The notes: generated from the letters alone by a model not told the origin. Shown: positions 10,418 through 20,640, counted from the stretch's first letter. The stretch is DNA of 64,000 bases from Thiopseudomonas alkaliphila (GCF_001267175.1 NZ_CP012358.1:1714501-1778500), one strand, 5' to 3'. Made by a program: numbers and translations.

Positions 10418-10927
10418 TCAGCGCGACTGGGCGCGATGTTGTTTTTCGAGTTTTTTCTTGATTCGATCACGCTTTAGATTCGACAAATAATCAACAAATA
10501 ACTTGCCATTCAAGTGATCACACTCATGCTGAATGCACACGGCTAACAAACCTTCGGCAATCAGTTCAAAGGGCTTACCCTCTCTATCTAAGGCGTTTAC
10601 CTTAACTTTTAACGGACGATCAACATCTTCATAAAAACCAGGCACTGATAAACAGCCCTCTTGGTACTTATCAGTTTCATCACACAGCACTTCTAGCTCT
10701 GGATTAATAAATACCATCGGCTCGGACTTATCTTCCGATAAATCCATCACCACCACACGTTTATGCACGTTGACTTGGGTGGCTGCCAAGCCAATACCCG
10801 GTGCTTCATACATGGTTTCGAACATATCGTCGATCAGGGTACGTAACTCATCATCCACCTGATCTACAGGTTGCGCGATAGTTCTCAACCTAGGATCGGG
10901 AAACTCTAAAATTGTTAAAATGGCCAT
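10418..10927 (-). CDS. def: Peptide deformylase
   Basis: Removes the formyl group from the N-terminal methionine of new proteins. 169 residues, standard for the family. All three metal-site motifs are visible: GIGLAATQ near residue 45, EGCLSVP near 90 and the QHECDH zinc/iron motif near 133. It lies upstream of fmt on the same strand, the usual functional pair, with a strong hairpin in the 100-nt gap. Confidence 0.96.
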   Translation of the reverse strand: MAILTILEFPDPRLRTIAQPVDQVDDELRTLIDDMFETMYEAPGIGLAATQVNVHKRVVVMDLSEDKSEPMVFINPELEVLCDETDKYQEGCLSVPGFYEDVDRPLKVKVNALDREGKPFELIAEGLLAVCIQHECDHLNGKLFVDYLSNLKRDRIKKKLEKQHRAQSR

Positions 10928-11334
10928 AAACCTACATCAAATAAATAGTATGTGAACTAAAGTCACAGTTGCGATGAGACAGGATACGTCATCAATAAAA
11001 ACATAAACTCTATTATAATAAACTTTATGTTAGCCGCCTGACGTTTTAGTTTCTGACATATGATAAAGGGATTCATTATATGAGATATGAGAAAAACTTC
11101 ATTCAACTCGATATTTTCTAAATGCTGGCTTCTTCTAGGAAAACCATCATTTACAGCAAGCTGACTGTCGCCCCTAGGGTGCAGTGCTTGTAAACAAGTT
11201 TTCATGAGCTTCGAGAGTCAAAAACTTATGCTCACAATGAAGTATATTTCAGACCAGCAATCGAGACTGATTATAGTACAACTACTGTTACTCTGAATTA
11301 ACACAAGAAAACAGCTAACGAGCAAGGATCTGCT
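10928..11334. other. 407-nt divergent intergenic region, A/T-rich
   Basis: Separates the outward-facing def and dprA genes. In the Pseudomonas gene order I know, a LysM-domain gene lies here; I find no trace of one. An 80-codon minus-strand frame (10963-11205) has no recognisable domain and no good ribosome site. The region must hold promoters for both genes, but I cannot place them with confidence. dprA has an AAGGAT ribosome site. Confidence 0.5.
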
Positions 11335-12456
11335 ATGTCTTTATCCCAAACTGAAATTGCGGCACGGATTTTACTGCAGTCTCTGCCTGAGATTGGGGTA
11401 AAGCGTTACCAAGGCTTACTCCAACACTTTACCAGCGCCCATGCAGCTTTAACTGCTGATGCTGAAGAATGGCGTCAACTACGCTTACCTGCCAAAAGTA
11501 TCGCCGCGCGTAAACACTCAGATTACCTGCAACTTACTGATCGAACCTTAGCCTGGTTAGCCCAGCCAAATCATCATGTATTTTTTATTGATCAAGCTGA
11601 TTATCCGTTTTTATTAAAAAATACTGCTGGTGCACCGAATCTGCTGTTTGCCATGGGTGATCATTCGATTATTGAACAGCCGCAACTGGCCATCGTTGGC
11701 AGTCGTAATGCCAGCGTAAGTAGCAAACAGACTGCTTTTCAATTTAGTAAAGCCCTCAGTAGTGCCGGCTTTGTGGTCACCAGTGGCTTAGCCCAAGGCA
11801 TTGATGCGGCCGCCCATGAAGGCGCCGTTGCCGTTAACCAACCGACCATCGCCGTAGTGGGTACTGGTTTAAATCAAGTCTATCCTGCGCGCCATCGGCC
11901 TTTGCAAGAAGCTATTTTGCAACATGGTGGACTGATTTTGTCTGAGTTACCACTCGACAGCCAACCACTGGCGGCGCACTTTCCTAGGCGCAATCGAATT
12001 ATTAGTGGCCTCGCGTTAGGCGTGTTAGTGGTAGAAGCCAGCCCCAATAGCGGCTCTTTAATTACGGCGCGCCTTGCCGCTGAACAAGGACGTGAGGTCT
12101 ATGCCATTCCCGGCTCAATTCATTACCCAGGAGCACGAGGCTGCCACCAATTAATTCGTGAAGGAGCCACCTTAGTTGAAACCGTTGAGCATACTTTAGA
12201 AGAGCTGCAAAGCTGGAAGTCGCTTCCAGAATCATCAGCAGCGGCCCTAGATAGCCATAGCGAACTGCCCGTGCAGCAACAACAGCTGTTGCAGTTGATT
12301 CAGGCCGAACGTTATCAAACCGAAGAGCTGGCAGCCCTTAGTCAACTCACTATTCCAGACCTATTACCCCTACTGACTGACCTAGAAATCTTGGGCTTAA
12401 TTAGCAATGAGAATGGCCTCTGGCTGTATCACTCACGAAAAAACAGTTTAATATAA
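11335..12456 (+). CDS. dprA: DNA-processing protein DprA
   Basis: Binds incoming single-stranded DNA during natural transformation and loads RecA. 373 residues in three parts: an N-terminal SAM-like domain, the central Rossmann-like DprA fold, and a C-terminal winged-helix-like region. Family motifs are intact: [41 protein letters not shown] and [12 protein letters not shown]. The gene is followed by tsaC after 26 nt, the common gammaproteobacterial order. Confidence 0.94.
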   Translation: MSLSQTEIAARILLQSLPEIGVKRYQGLLQHFTSAHAALTADAEEWRQLRLPAKSIAARKHSDYLQLTDRTLAWLAQPNHHVFFIDQADYPFLLKNTAGAPNLLFAMGDHSIIEQPQLAIVGSRNASVSSKQTAFQFSKALSSAGFVVTSGLAQGIDAAAHEGAVAVNQPTIAVVGTGLNQVYPARHRPLQEAILQHGGLILSELPLDSQPLAAHFPRRNRIISGLALGVLVVEASPNSGSLITARLAAEQGREVYAIPGSIHYPGARGCHQLIREGATLVETVEHTLEELQSWKSLPESSAAALDSHSELPVQQQQLLQLIQAERYQTEELAALSQLTIPDLLPLLTDLEILGLISNENGLWLYHSRKNSLI

Positions 12457-12482
12457 CGGCTCTTTTTAACGCGAGAGTAGCT

Positions 12483-13040
12483 ATGGCCAGTCAGTGGCAG
12501 ATTCAACATGCAGCGCAGCTTATTCAGCAAGGCGGCGTTATTGCTTACCCCACCGAAGCGGTCTGGGGCTTAGGCTGTGACCCTTATAATGAGCAAGCGG
12601 TGCGCCGGATTCTGGCAATTAAACAACGCCCCATGCATAAAGGCTTAATCGTAATTGCCGGCGCCATCGAGCAGTTTGCCGAACTGTTACAAGACCTTAA
12701 CCCTGAACAGCTGCAACAACTGCAAGCTTCCTGGCCTGGCCCTAACACTTGGCTGGTGCCCCATAAACAGCGCCTGCCCCACTGGGTTACCGGAGAACAC
12801 CGTACTGTAGCCTTAAGAGTGTCTGATCATCCACTGGTGCAACAATTATGTGCGCTGACTGGACCGATTATTTCCACCTCTGCCAATCCTGCGGGCTTAC
12901 CGGCTGCAACTTCAAGGCTTCGGATCGAGCAATATTTCCATCAACAACTCGATGCCATACTGGATGCCCCCTTAGGTGGCTACCGCTCACCTAGCTTAAT
13001 TCGTGATCTAAGCACAGGGGCCGTCATCCGTCCTATGTAG
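12483..13040 (+). CDS. tsaC: Threonylcarbamoyl-AMP synthase TsaC (YrdC/RimN)
   Basis: Makes threonylcarbamoyl-AMP from threonine, bicarbonate and ATP for the t6A37 modification of tRNAs reading ANN codons. 185 residues, single-domain YrdC form without the SUA5 extension. Family features include the [11 protein letters not shown] strand-loop, the basic KQRPMHKGL segment and [11 protein letters not shown] near residue 137. It sits 26 nt after dprA. A terminator-like hairpin separates it from hemF. Confidence 0.94.
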   Translation: MASQWQIQHAAQLIQQGGVIAYPTEAVWGLGCDPYNEQAVRRILAIKQRPMHKGLIVIAGAIEQFAELLQDLNPEQLQQLQASWPGPNTWLVPHKQRLPHWVTGEHRTVALRVSDHPLVQQLCALTGPIISTSANPAGLPAATSRLRIEQYFHQQLDAILDAPLGGYRSPSLIRDLSTGAVIRPM

Positions 13041-13064
13041 CATGGGTTAGATAGCTCGCTTACA

Positions 13065-13103
13065 GCCTGGCAATGGTATGCTTGCAGGCCTATTTATTTT
13101 TTA
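13065..13103 (+). terminator. Terminator-like hairpin after tsaC
   Basis: GCCTGGCAA pairs with TTGCAGGC with one bulged G, across an 8-nt loop, followed by a T-rich run to 13103. Confidence 0.55.
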
Positions 13104-13104
13104 A

Positions 13105-14051
<947 letters not shown>

Positions 14052-14052
<1 letters not shown>

Positions 14053-14867
14053 TGGATCGCTACGCAGTTTTTGGAAATCCTATTGCCCATAGTAAGTCGC
14101 CCTTTATTCATCAGGAGTTTGCTGCTTTTCATGCCCAAAGCATGCAATATAGCCGTGTATTAGCGCCTCTTGATAATTTTGCCGAGACACTGAAACAGTT
14201 TTTTAACACAGGGCAAGGGGCTAATATTACGGTGCCTTTTAAAGAGCAAGCTTTTGCTCTAGCCGACCAGCTAACAGAGCGAGCGCAACAAGCAGGCGCA
14301 GTAAATACCTTAAAAAAACTTAGTGATGGTCGCTTACTGGGTGATAACACCGATGGTGCAGGATTGGTTAATGATTTATTAATCAATCAAGTCCCTTTAC
14401 AAGGGCAAAAGATTTTACTGGTTGGTGCCGGTGGCGCTGCCCGTGGAGTTATTGAGCCATTGCTGGCCCACCAGCCAGCGGAGCTAACCATTGCTAACCG
14501 AACGGTCAGCAAAGCCGAGCAGCTAGCCACTGAGTTTGCGCACCTTGGCCCCGTCAGTGCCTGCGGTTTTGATTGGATCAGCGCCCCAGTTGATCTTATT
14601 ATCAATGCGACTTCAGCCAGCCTTACTGGCGAGTTACCACCCCTCCACGCTAATTTGATCAGCCGCGACCACACAGTAAGCTATGACATGATGTATGGCG
14701 CTGAAACCACCGTCTTTAGTCAGTGGGCGCAGCAGCTAGGTGCAGCCAAAAGCTTAGATGGCTTAGGTATGCTGGTGGGCCAAGCAGCAGAATCATTTAA
14801 ACTATGGCGTGGCATTTATCCGGCTAACACCCAAGCCGTAATTGAAAAACTACGCCAACAACTCTAA
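14052..14867 (+). CDS. aroE: Shikimate dehydrogenase (NADP+)
   Basis: Reduces 3-dehydroshikimate to shikimate in aromatic amino-acid synthesis. 271 residues. The substrate domain has NPIAHSKSP near residue 8, the catalytic lysine in NITVPFKEQ near 65 and the aspartate in GDNTDGAGL near 102. The NADP domain follows with [10 protein letters not shown]. The start shares a base with the hemF stop, so the two are coupled. A strong terminator follows. Confidence 0.95.
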
Positions 14868-14871
14868 CGGT

Positions 14872-14914
14872 ATCACTCCTAGCTCTCAGCCTGAGCGGCT
14901 AGGAGTGATTTCTT
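14872..14914 (+). terminator. Intrinsic terminator after aroE
   Basis: A perfect 12-bp stem (ATCACTCCTAGC / GCTAGGAGTGAT) with a 14-nt loop, followed by TTCTT. Confidence 0.75.
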
Positions 14915-15291
14915 AGTCATTCTCAACATCTCAGCAACTTCCTGTCTTTTAAACGAATTTAGCCGATTTTAAACCACACATAACGCTGTAATATTCTGTG
15001 TTTTTTTTAGACTAAATAGCCAAATTTATACTTGCTTTTTTATTTTTATTTAAACTTAAGCTTGCTATTCAGTTTTAGCTCCCCTAGTATGCGCCCGCCG
15101 CATAAGCGGTTTTTACATGAGAAAGATACCACTAATGGACACCCCTTGTTGTTGTAGCCCTTTATGGGCAATTACAAATAATAAGCACATCAGCTTCCCT
15201 GCTGACGGCCGCCTGCAAGCTAGAAACAGTTCTTTCTGATTTTCTGCTGACTCGGGCTGCCGTATAGATTTGGGCAGCTTGGAGAATCAGC
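14915..15291 (+). other. 377-nt A/T-rich leader region of mgtE
   Basis: The first part (about 14940-15075) is very A/T-rich and probably holds the promoter. From 15117 it carries a 40-codon reading frame, and from about 15253 a small hairpin that ends just before the mgtE ribosome site (GCTGCC pairing with GGCAGC, then GGAG). The layout resembles a regulated leader. Confidence 0.5.
15117..15239 (+). CDS. Candidate cysteine-rich leader peptide of mgtE
   Basis: A 40-codon frame ends 53 nt before mgtE. It contains the string MDTPCCCSPLWA, with three consecutive cysteine codons at positions 11-13. A second in-frame ATG at 15135 would give 34 residues. Neither start has a strong ribosome site. 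I do not recognise the peptide. Leader peptides controlling Mg2+ transport genes are known in enterobacteria (mgtL, mgtP), so regulation of mgtE is a reasonable hypothesis; translation is unproven. Confidence 0.35.
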   Translation: MRKIPLMDTPCCCSPLWAITNNKHISFPADGRLQARNSSF

Positions 15292-16638
15292 ATGAGCAAC
15301 ACCAATTCCAATCTCGCGCTCGTTTTAAACGATGCCATCAAAAATGATCAGTTCGAAAACGCACTCATTGCGGTCAAGGGCATTCGTCCCGTTGATCTAG
15401 CTGACGTTTTATCCCAAATTGAAGCCTCTCTCGCTTGGCGCCTGCTTGAGCGCTTACCTAATCGCGCTACGGTATTTTCCTACCTAGAGCCTGAAACCCA
15501 AGTGCGCTTAGCCCGTGAGTTTCCACGTGCCAGTTTAGCTAAGCTGGTAGGTGAAATGCCCGCGGATGAACGTACTGACTTGTTCAAGCACTTTGATCAA
15601 AGCCAACGTGATGCCTTACTGCCTGCCTTAGCTCAAGCCGAGCGCGAAGATATTCGCAAGCTCTCAGCTTATGTGGAAGGTACCGCCGGTGCTCTAATGA
15701 CCTCGGACTACGCCACCCTAGGCAAGGATATGAGCGTAGCTGAGGCCTTAGCTGCACTACGGGTGGAAGCGCCCGATGCCGAAACCATTTATCATGCCTA
15801 TGTGATTGATCAGCAGCGCAAACTGCTGGGTGTGGTCTCGCTCCGTGAGCTCATCCTGTCTAACCCAGAGGCCTTAATTAAAGACCTCATGGTGCGTGAC
15901 CCAATTCATAGCAAAGTCACCGATGATCAAGAAGAAGTAGCGAAAAAAATCGCTCGCTATGACCTGATTGCCCTACCTATCACCGATGAAAAAGGGGCTA
16001 TGGTGGGGATTGTCACCCACGATGACGCAATGGATGTAGCCAGTGATGAAGCCACTGAAGACTTCCACCGCGCAGGTGGGGTAGTCAGTACCGTAGGCAA
16101 TTTAAAAGACGCCACCATTGGTCTGCTCTATCGTAAGCGGGTGTTCTGGCTGGTGCTATTAGTGTTCGGTAACTTATTCTCTGGTGCCGGGATTGCCCAC
16201 TTTGAAGACATTATCGCCGCCAACCTCGTGCTGGTGTTCTTCCTCCCCTTGCTGGTAGACAGTGGCGGTAACGCCGGTTCGCAATCAGCCACCTTGATGG
16301 TCCGAGCTCTCGCTACCGGTGAAGTGGTGATGCGTGACTGGATGTCATTACTAGGCCGTGAAACCTTAGTTGCGCTCTGCCTTGGCGGTACGATGGCCTT
16401 AGCGGTATCGATCCTCGGTTATATCCGTGGTGATGAAGTAGTGGCTTTAGTGCTAGCGCTCAGCATGGTATCGATTGTTTTAATCGGCTGTATTATCGGC
16501 ATGAGCTTACCCTTTGTCTTAAGCAAAATGGGCTTTGACCCAGCCAGTGCCAGTGCACCTTTAATTACTTCGGTGTGTGATGCCGCAGGTGTCGTAATTT
16601 ACCTATTTATTGCCTCACAATTTTTAACCTTAGGTTAA
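15292..16638 (+). CDS. mgtE: Magnesium transporter MgtE
   Basis: Mg2+-gated Mg2+ channel of the inner membrane, 448 residues. Order of parts: an N-terminal MgtE_N superhelical domain (to about 130), a CBS pair (about 130-255; segments around YHAYVIDQQRKLLGVVSL and PITDEKGAMVGIVTHDDAMD), a plug helix, and five membrane segments. The pore region LPLLVDSGGNAGSQSATL matches the family. The CBS domains would sense cytoplasmic Mg2+. The start has GGAG at good spacing and lies behind an unusual leader with a possible uORF. An MgtC-family gene follows. Confidence 0.95.
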   Translation: MSNTNSNLALVLNDAIKNDQFENALIAVKGIRPVDLADVLSQIEASLAWRLLERLPNRATVFSYLEPETQVRLAREFPRASLAKLVGEMPADERTDLFKHFDQSQRDALLPALAQAEREDIRKLSAYVEGTAGALMTSDYATLGKDMSVAEALAALRVEAPDAETIYHAYVIDQQRKLLGVVSLRELILSNPEALIKDLMVRDPIHSKVTDDQEEVAKKIARYDLIALPITDEKGAMVGIVTHDDAMDVASDEATEDFHRAGGVVSTVGNLKDATIGLLYRKRVFWLVLLVFGNLFSGAGIAHFEDIIAANLVLVFFLPLLVDSGGNAGSQSATLMVRALATGEVVMRDWMSLLGRETLVALCLGGTMALAVSILGYIRGDEVVALVLALSMVSIVLIGCIIGMSLPFVLSKMGFDPASASAPLITSVCDAAGVVIYLFIASQFLTLG

Positions 16639-16684
16639 TCATTAAAGCGTCATTAAAAGTAAGCTTTGCTGTCACTTTTCTTTG

Positions 16685-16727
16685 CTTCAATGTTCTCTAG
16701 GCGGCTGTCACCAGCCGCCCATTGAAG
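16685..16727 (+). promoter_or_regulatory. Large two-tier hairpin in the leader of the mgtC-like gene
   Basis: An inner 8-bp G/C stem (GGCGGCTG / CAGCCGCC, 4-nt loop) is enclosed by an outer 8-bp stem (CTTCAATG / CATTGAAG), with a one-sided 7-nt bulge (16693-16699). No U-run follows, so a simple terminator is less likely than an mRNA control element or RNA-stabilising structure. Confidence 0.5.
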
Positions 16728-16776
16728 CCACTTATTCTACTGTCCACTAGGACCTCAGTTTCAAAGGAGGCACAAC

Positions 16777-17484
16777 ATGGTTTGGGAAAACTTCATGTTG
16801 CGAGTCACCGTGGCCATGGTACTAGGCGCTGTTATCGGTGCCGAGCGTCAGTTACGCCAACGCATGGCTGGTTTACGCACTAACGCACTCGTTGCTTCAG
16901 GCGCCTGTTTATTTGTTTTAGTCTCTGCCTATACTGGCGATATCAGCAGCGCTGGCCGTATCTCTGGACAAGTTGTTTCAGGCATTGGCTTTTTAGGCGC
17001 TGGCGTCATTATGCGCGAAGGTTTAAATGTCCGCGGCCTCAATACCGCGGCCACGCTCTGGTGTTCGGCAGCCATTGGCGTACTATCGGGAATTGGTTTA
17101 TTAGTTGAGGCTGCAGTCGGCACCTTAGTGATTTTATGTGCCAATATTTTATTGCGTGAAGCAGCACAACGCATCAATCGCCTCAATCTGGTGCCCGATG
17201 CGGTTGAGCAGCATTATGCAATTACGATTGTCTGTCACGCCGACGATGAAGTGCATGTGCGTACCTTATTACTCCATGCCCTAGGCAGCACTCAATTCGC
17301 TTTACAATCTTTACTAAGCGAAGACTTAGAGCACCGCCCAAATACCTTAAAGGTCATTGCTGAAGTGATTGCGCCTTCGGGTAACCAGTCGCAACTGGAA
17401 CAAATCGTTAGCCGCATTAGCCTTGAAAAAAGCGTATCTTCGGTACGCTGGACGCTCACGGCAGAGCACGAAGAACTATCTTAA
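16777..17484 (+). CDS. MgtC/SapB family inner-membrane protein
   Basis: MgtC-family protein of 235 residues. The N-terminal half has four to five membrane segments with the family motifs ERQLRQRMAGLRTNALVASGA and GIGFLGAGVIM, then GLNTAATLWC. The C-terminal ~90 residues form a soluble ACT-like domain, as in full-length MgtC. In other bacteria MgtC supports growth at low Mg2+ and inhibits F-type ATP synthase; that is family knowledge, not shown here. An excellent AAAGGAGG ribosome site fixes the start. The neighbouring mgtE fits a magnesium theme, but a separate hairpin leader suggests separate control. Confidence 0.85.
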   Translation: MVWENFMLRVTVAMVLGAVIGAERQLRQRMAGLRTNALVASGACLFVLVSAYTGDISSAGRISGQVVSGIGFLGAGVIMREGLNVRGLNTAATLWCSAAIGVLSGIGLLVEAAVGTLVILCANILLREAAQRINRLNLVPDAVEQHYAITIVCHADDEVHVRTLLLHALGSTQFALQSLLSEDLEHRPNTLKVIAEVIAPSGNQSQLEQIVSRISLEKSVSSVRWTLTAEHEELS

Positions 17485-17511
17485 ATAGCACACTCTGCAA
17501 TCAGTAAGTCA

Positions 17512-18492
17512 CTACAGCAGCTGCTCAGCTAGCTGCTGTAGTCCGCTTAACCCCTGAATATCTTGTGCCTGTAAGGCAATCTGCTGCTGGGGCAACGTTC
17601 CTAAACGCTGTTGGATGGCCACTAAGTAACTGGCTTGCTGTTCAAGCCGCGCGCGCCAAAAACTATTATCCGCTGCAGCCGCTGGCATTACCCGATTGAT
17701 CAATAATCCTGCCACTGGAATATGACTGTGCTGCAGGGAGTCGACGGCACGCTCGGTTTCCAGTAATGGCAATTTTTCTGGGGTTAAGACAAATATAAAA
17801 GCACTTTGCTCAGCATCCGATAAACAGCGACGGGTGCGCTGAAATAATGACTGCCGTGCGTGTAAAGTACTTAACAGTTGTTGCTGCTTAGAATCTAAGC
17901 CCTCAACCGCATGCTGACTAGGATCAGCCAAAGGATTATCCACACTGCGCCCAGGCGTTAGATGCGATAGCACAGAACTAAGGTGTTCTGAGCGCTTATT
18001 ATGTTTGAGCAAACCTTCAGTCCATACTGCCATCACCTCCGGCAGGCTCAATAAACGTAAGGTATGGCCAGTAGGTGCAGTGTCAAACACAATTAAGTCA
18101 AAACGCTGCAAACCTTCATCTAATAACTGCGCCACTCGCTCTAATAACGCAGCTTCTTGAGCACCGGGCGAATGCCGAGTTAACCGTAGCTGACGCTCAA
18201 GCTCACCTACTTTATCAGGGCCTACGTATTGGCGCATTTGCCCCAACACTCGCTGTAAATAAGCCTTTACCTCAGTATCTGGATCTAACTCCAATACCGT
18301 TAAATTAGGCTGAACTGAGGTTTCCTTAGCTCCAATTGTTAAGCCAAAGGCATCAGCTAAACTGTGGGCGGGGTCAGTTGATACCAACAAAGTGTTGCGG
18401 CCAAGGGTTGCCGCTTTAATAGCAAGCGCACACGACAATGTGGTTTTACCCACACCGCCCTTACCCCCGCACATTAAAACGCGTTTAGTCAT
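17512..18492 (-). CDS. ArsA/Get3-type ATPase, single domain
   Basis: About 326 residues of the ArsA/Get3 (deviant Walker A) ATPase family. The P-loop is CGGKGGVGKTT, switch I is STDPAHS, and switch II is DTAPTGHTLRLL, the ArsA signature. The Get3 zinc CxxC and the paired ArsA metal cysteines are not evident. No arsenic genes are nearby. Instead it is the third gene after cstA and a small Cys-Cys-ending protein, which suggests a role linked to that transporter or to delivery of a membrane protein. The start at 18492 is chosen for the fit of the P-loop domain; a TTG at 18522 is possible. The final codons form an 11-bp hairpin (17512-17541). Confidence 0.8.
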   Translation of the reverse strand: MTKRVLMCGGKGGVGKTTLSCALAIKAATLGRNTLLVSTDPAHSLADAFGLTIGAKETSVQPNLTVLELDPDTEVKAYLQRVLGQMRQYVGPDKVGELERQLRLTRHSPGAQEAALLERVAQLLDEGLQRFDLIVFDTAPTGHTLRLLSLPEVMAVWTEGLLKHNKRSEHLSSVLSHLTPGRSVDNPLADPSQHAVEGLDSKQQQLLSTLHARQSLFQRTRRCLSDAEQSAFIFVLTPEKLPLLETERAVDSLQHSHIPVAGLLINRVMPAAAADNSFWRARLEQQASYLVAIQQRLGTLPQQQIALQAQDIQGLSGLQQLAEQLL

Positions 18493-18529
18493 TAATAACG
18501 GAATTAGCTGTAGTTTCATCAAGCATCCA

Positions 18530-18808
18530 TTAACAGCAACGAAATTGATCTAACGGCGAACGTGGCATACCCATGCGCACATGCCAGTCGTGAAAACGCT
18601 CAAGCAATAAAGGCTGTAATTCTAAAGTGTACCAAGAGGCCGGGTTCGGAATACCCATCATTTCAGAGAACACCAGCAGCATAAACAAGTCATCTTCATC
18701 GCGTTTGGCTCTGGCAATCGCTGCGCGATACGGAGCGTTGTAGTACAACGCTCCTGCCTCGCTGACTTTTTTATACCATTGCTTAAAGGCAGCTACTTTA
18801 AGCTGCAT
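18530..18808 (-). CDS. Small CstA-associated protein ending in Cys-Cys
   Basis: 92 residues from the ATG at 18808, 15 nt after the cstA stop; the frame is open from 18871. The sequence is soluble in character, with an aromatic core (YYNAPYR, WYTLELQPLLLERFHDW) and a C-terminus ending RCC. I believe it belongs to the group annotated cory-CC-star, named for the terminal cysteines, but cannot check. It is larger than and different from enterobacterial YbdD, which also sits next to cstA and also ends CC. Function unknown; terminal cysteines could bind metal or be a tether. Confidence 0.7.
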   Translation of the reverse strand: MQLKVAAFKQWYKKVSEAGALYYNAPYRAAIARAKRDEDDLFMLLVFSEMMGIPNPASWYTLELQPLLLERFHDWHVRMGMPRSPLDQFRCC

Positions 18809-18822
18809 AAGATTTGGCTGCT

Positions 18823-20493
18823 TCAAGAAGCTTGCACCTGTTTCTTTTCTCGACGTAAAGCCGACACACACTCTAAAGTCACCAGCACGGCAGCCACCAA
18901 TACCACTAGATCAAGACCAAATAAAAACCAGTCGGCCTTCTCATAGAAGCCACGCAACTGAATTAACAGCGCTAACAGCCCCATAGTCAGAATAAAGATC
19001 AACGGAATAACCACATAGATTGCCGGAGTTTTACGGCGTACCAGCATTACCGCAATAATCAGCAAGGTTAATCCGGCTAATAATTGGTTGGTGGTACCAA
19101 ATAATGGCCAAATCAGTAAACCACCACTGCCATCAGCCCCGCCGGCACCAAAGGCTAAAACCAAGCAAGAACCCACCGATAAAGCAGTCGCTGGAAGGGC
19201 TTTGCTCATCCATTTTACTTGATAGATTTCGCCCCACTCTTGGAAGATATAACGCTGCAAACGCAAACCCGTATCCATGGTGGTGCCGGCAAAGAGTGCT
19301 GCCATCACCGTAAGCATCGTGGCTGAAACCTCTGCACTAATTCCTGTGCCATTTTCTAAAATAGTCGCTCCACCCTGCACAAAGGCTTCAATACCGCCCT
19401 GACCAAAGGTTGAATACACCGCCTGCCAGTCGGCTAAGCTGGCAAAACCAGCACAAGCCGCAATGATTGCGGCCAAAGCTAATGCGCCTTCACCTACAGC
19501 ACCAAAGTAGCCAACAAAGCGGCCATCGGTTTCTTTGTTTAATTGCTTAGAAGAGGTACCTGAAGCGACTAATCCATGGAAGCCGGAAATAGCGCCACAA
19601 GCAATGGTGACAAACAATAGGGGCACCAGCGATGGCGTACTCATAGGCAGTTCGGTATTGATCGCAGGCGCCACAACGGTTGGATTACCAATCAATACAG
19701 CGGCATACAATAAGATCAAGCCAACAAATAACTGTAAACCGTTAATATAATCACGAGGTTGTAATAACACCCAAACAGGCAGTAATGAAGCAATCGCCGC
19801 ATAAGCAAACAATAACAAAATCCAGTTAGCACTGGCAGAAAGCCCCATAAACTTATCTGGTAGGGTAACTGGCATCTGCGGCCCCATATAGATCAAGCCA
19901 TAGAGCGCAATCACTCCAAGCAGCGAAACTAAGGGTAAGTTCCACTTAAAGCGATAAATGGCTTGACCAATCACGATGGCTACCGCAATCGCACCCCATA
20001 CCGGCACTACTGAGCCTGGATTATTAATCAGCAGCTTGGCGATAACTACGCCAAATACGCCGTTCACCATTAATAAGACGAGGAAAATCACTACCATAAA
20101 CAATAAGCGTGCCCGCTTACCTACGACATCCCCGGTTAAGGCCCCGACCGATTTAGCCCGATTACGTACACTGGCCCAGATTGCCCCCATATCGTGCACA
20201 CCGGCAAAGAAAATGGTGCCAAATACCACCCATAAAAACGCCGGCAACCAGCCCCAAATCACAGCAATAGCAGGCCCCACAATCGGCGCTGCTCCTGCTA
20301 CTGAAGTAAAGTGGTGACCCCACAGCACGTATTTATTGGTCGGGACATAATCCACACCATCTTCCATGGTGTGGGCAGGAGTTTGAAAATTTTTATCAAG
20401 TTTAAAGATTTTCTCAGCAATAAACTTTGAATACACAAAGTATCCAAGGCTCATTGCGATTAATCCAAATAACATTAGATAAATCGCGCTCAT
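18823..20493 (-). CDS. cstA: Carbon starvation protein CstA-family transporter
   Basis: Polytopic inner-membrane protein of 556 residues, shorter than E. coli CstA/BtsT (about 700). CstA-family motifs are present: WGHHFTSVAGAAPIVGPAIA near residue 60 and the FAGVHDMGA segment, then around 13-15 hydrophobic stretches. Relatives take up peptides or pyruvate; which applies here is open. The start has AGAAGGAA at good spacing. A 9-bp inverted repeat with a 16-nt loop (20515-20548) lies 22 nt before the start. It leads an operon with the Cys-Cys protein and an ArsA-type ATPase. Confidence 0.88.
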   Translation of the reverse strand: MSAIYLMLFGLIAMSLGYFVYSKFIAEKIFKLDKNFQTPAHTMEDGVDYVPTNKYVLWGHHFTSVAGAAPIVGPAIAVIWGWLPAFLWVVFGTIFFAGVHDMGAIWASVRNRAKSVGALTGDVVGKRARLLFMVVIFLVLLMVNGVFGVVIAKLLINNPGSVVPVWGAIAVAIVIGQAIYRFKWNLPLVSLLGVIALYGLIYMGPQMPVTLPDKFMGLSASANWILLLFAYAAIASLLPVWVLLQPRDYINGLQLFVGLILLYAAVLIGNPTVVAPAINTELPMSTPSLVPLLFVTIACGAISGFHGLVASGTSSKQLNKETDGRFVGYFGAVGEGALALAAIIAACAGFASLADWQAVYSTFGQGGIEAFVQGGATILENGTGISAEVSATMLTVMAALFAGTTMDTGLRLQRYIFQEWGEIYQVKWMSKALPATALSVGSCLVLAFGAGGADGSGGLLIWPLFGTTNQLLAGLTLLIIAVMLVRRKTPAIYVVIPLIFILTMGLLALLIQLRGFYEKADWFLFGLDLVVLVAAVLVTLECVSALRREKKQVQAS

Positions 20494-20640
20494 AGTGAAA
20501 TTCCTTCTGCGTAATTACAAGAGAATCGCATTTAGAAAACTCTTGTAACGAATAGCTAAACGCAGTGTCAATCACGACTTAAGTAACACCTCGAGCTTTA
20601 CTGTTAATTCAACCAAGCAATTTACATTGCCTCAAAACAC

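Noticed and set aside
10963..11205. 80-codon minus-strand frame between def and dprA
   Set aside because: No domain, no ribosome site, A/T-rich composition, and not similar to the LysM protein expected there.
17512..17541. 11-bp hairpin as a terminator for the mgtC-like gene
   Set aside because: It is formed by the last codons of the ArsA-type gene (Leu/Gln-rich) and no T-run follows on the plus strand.
20515..20548. 9-bp inverted repeat before cstA as a firm operator
   Set aside because: The 16-nt loop and lack of any known partner make it too weak to list as a site; noted in the cstA entry only.
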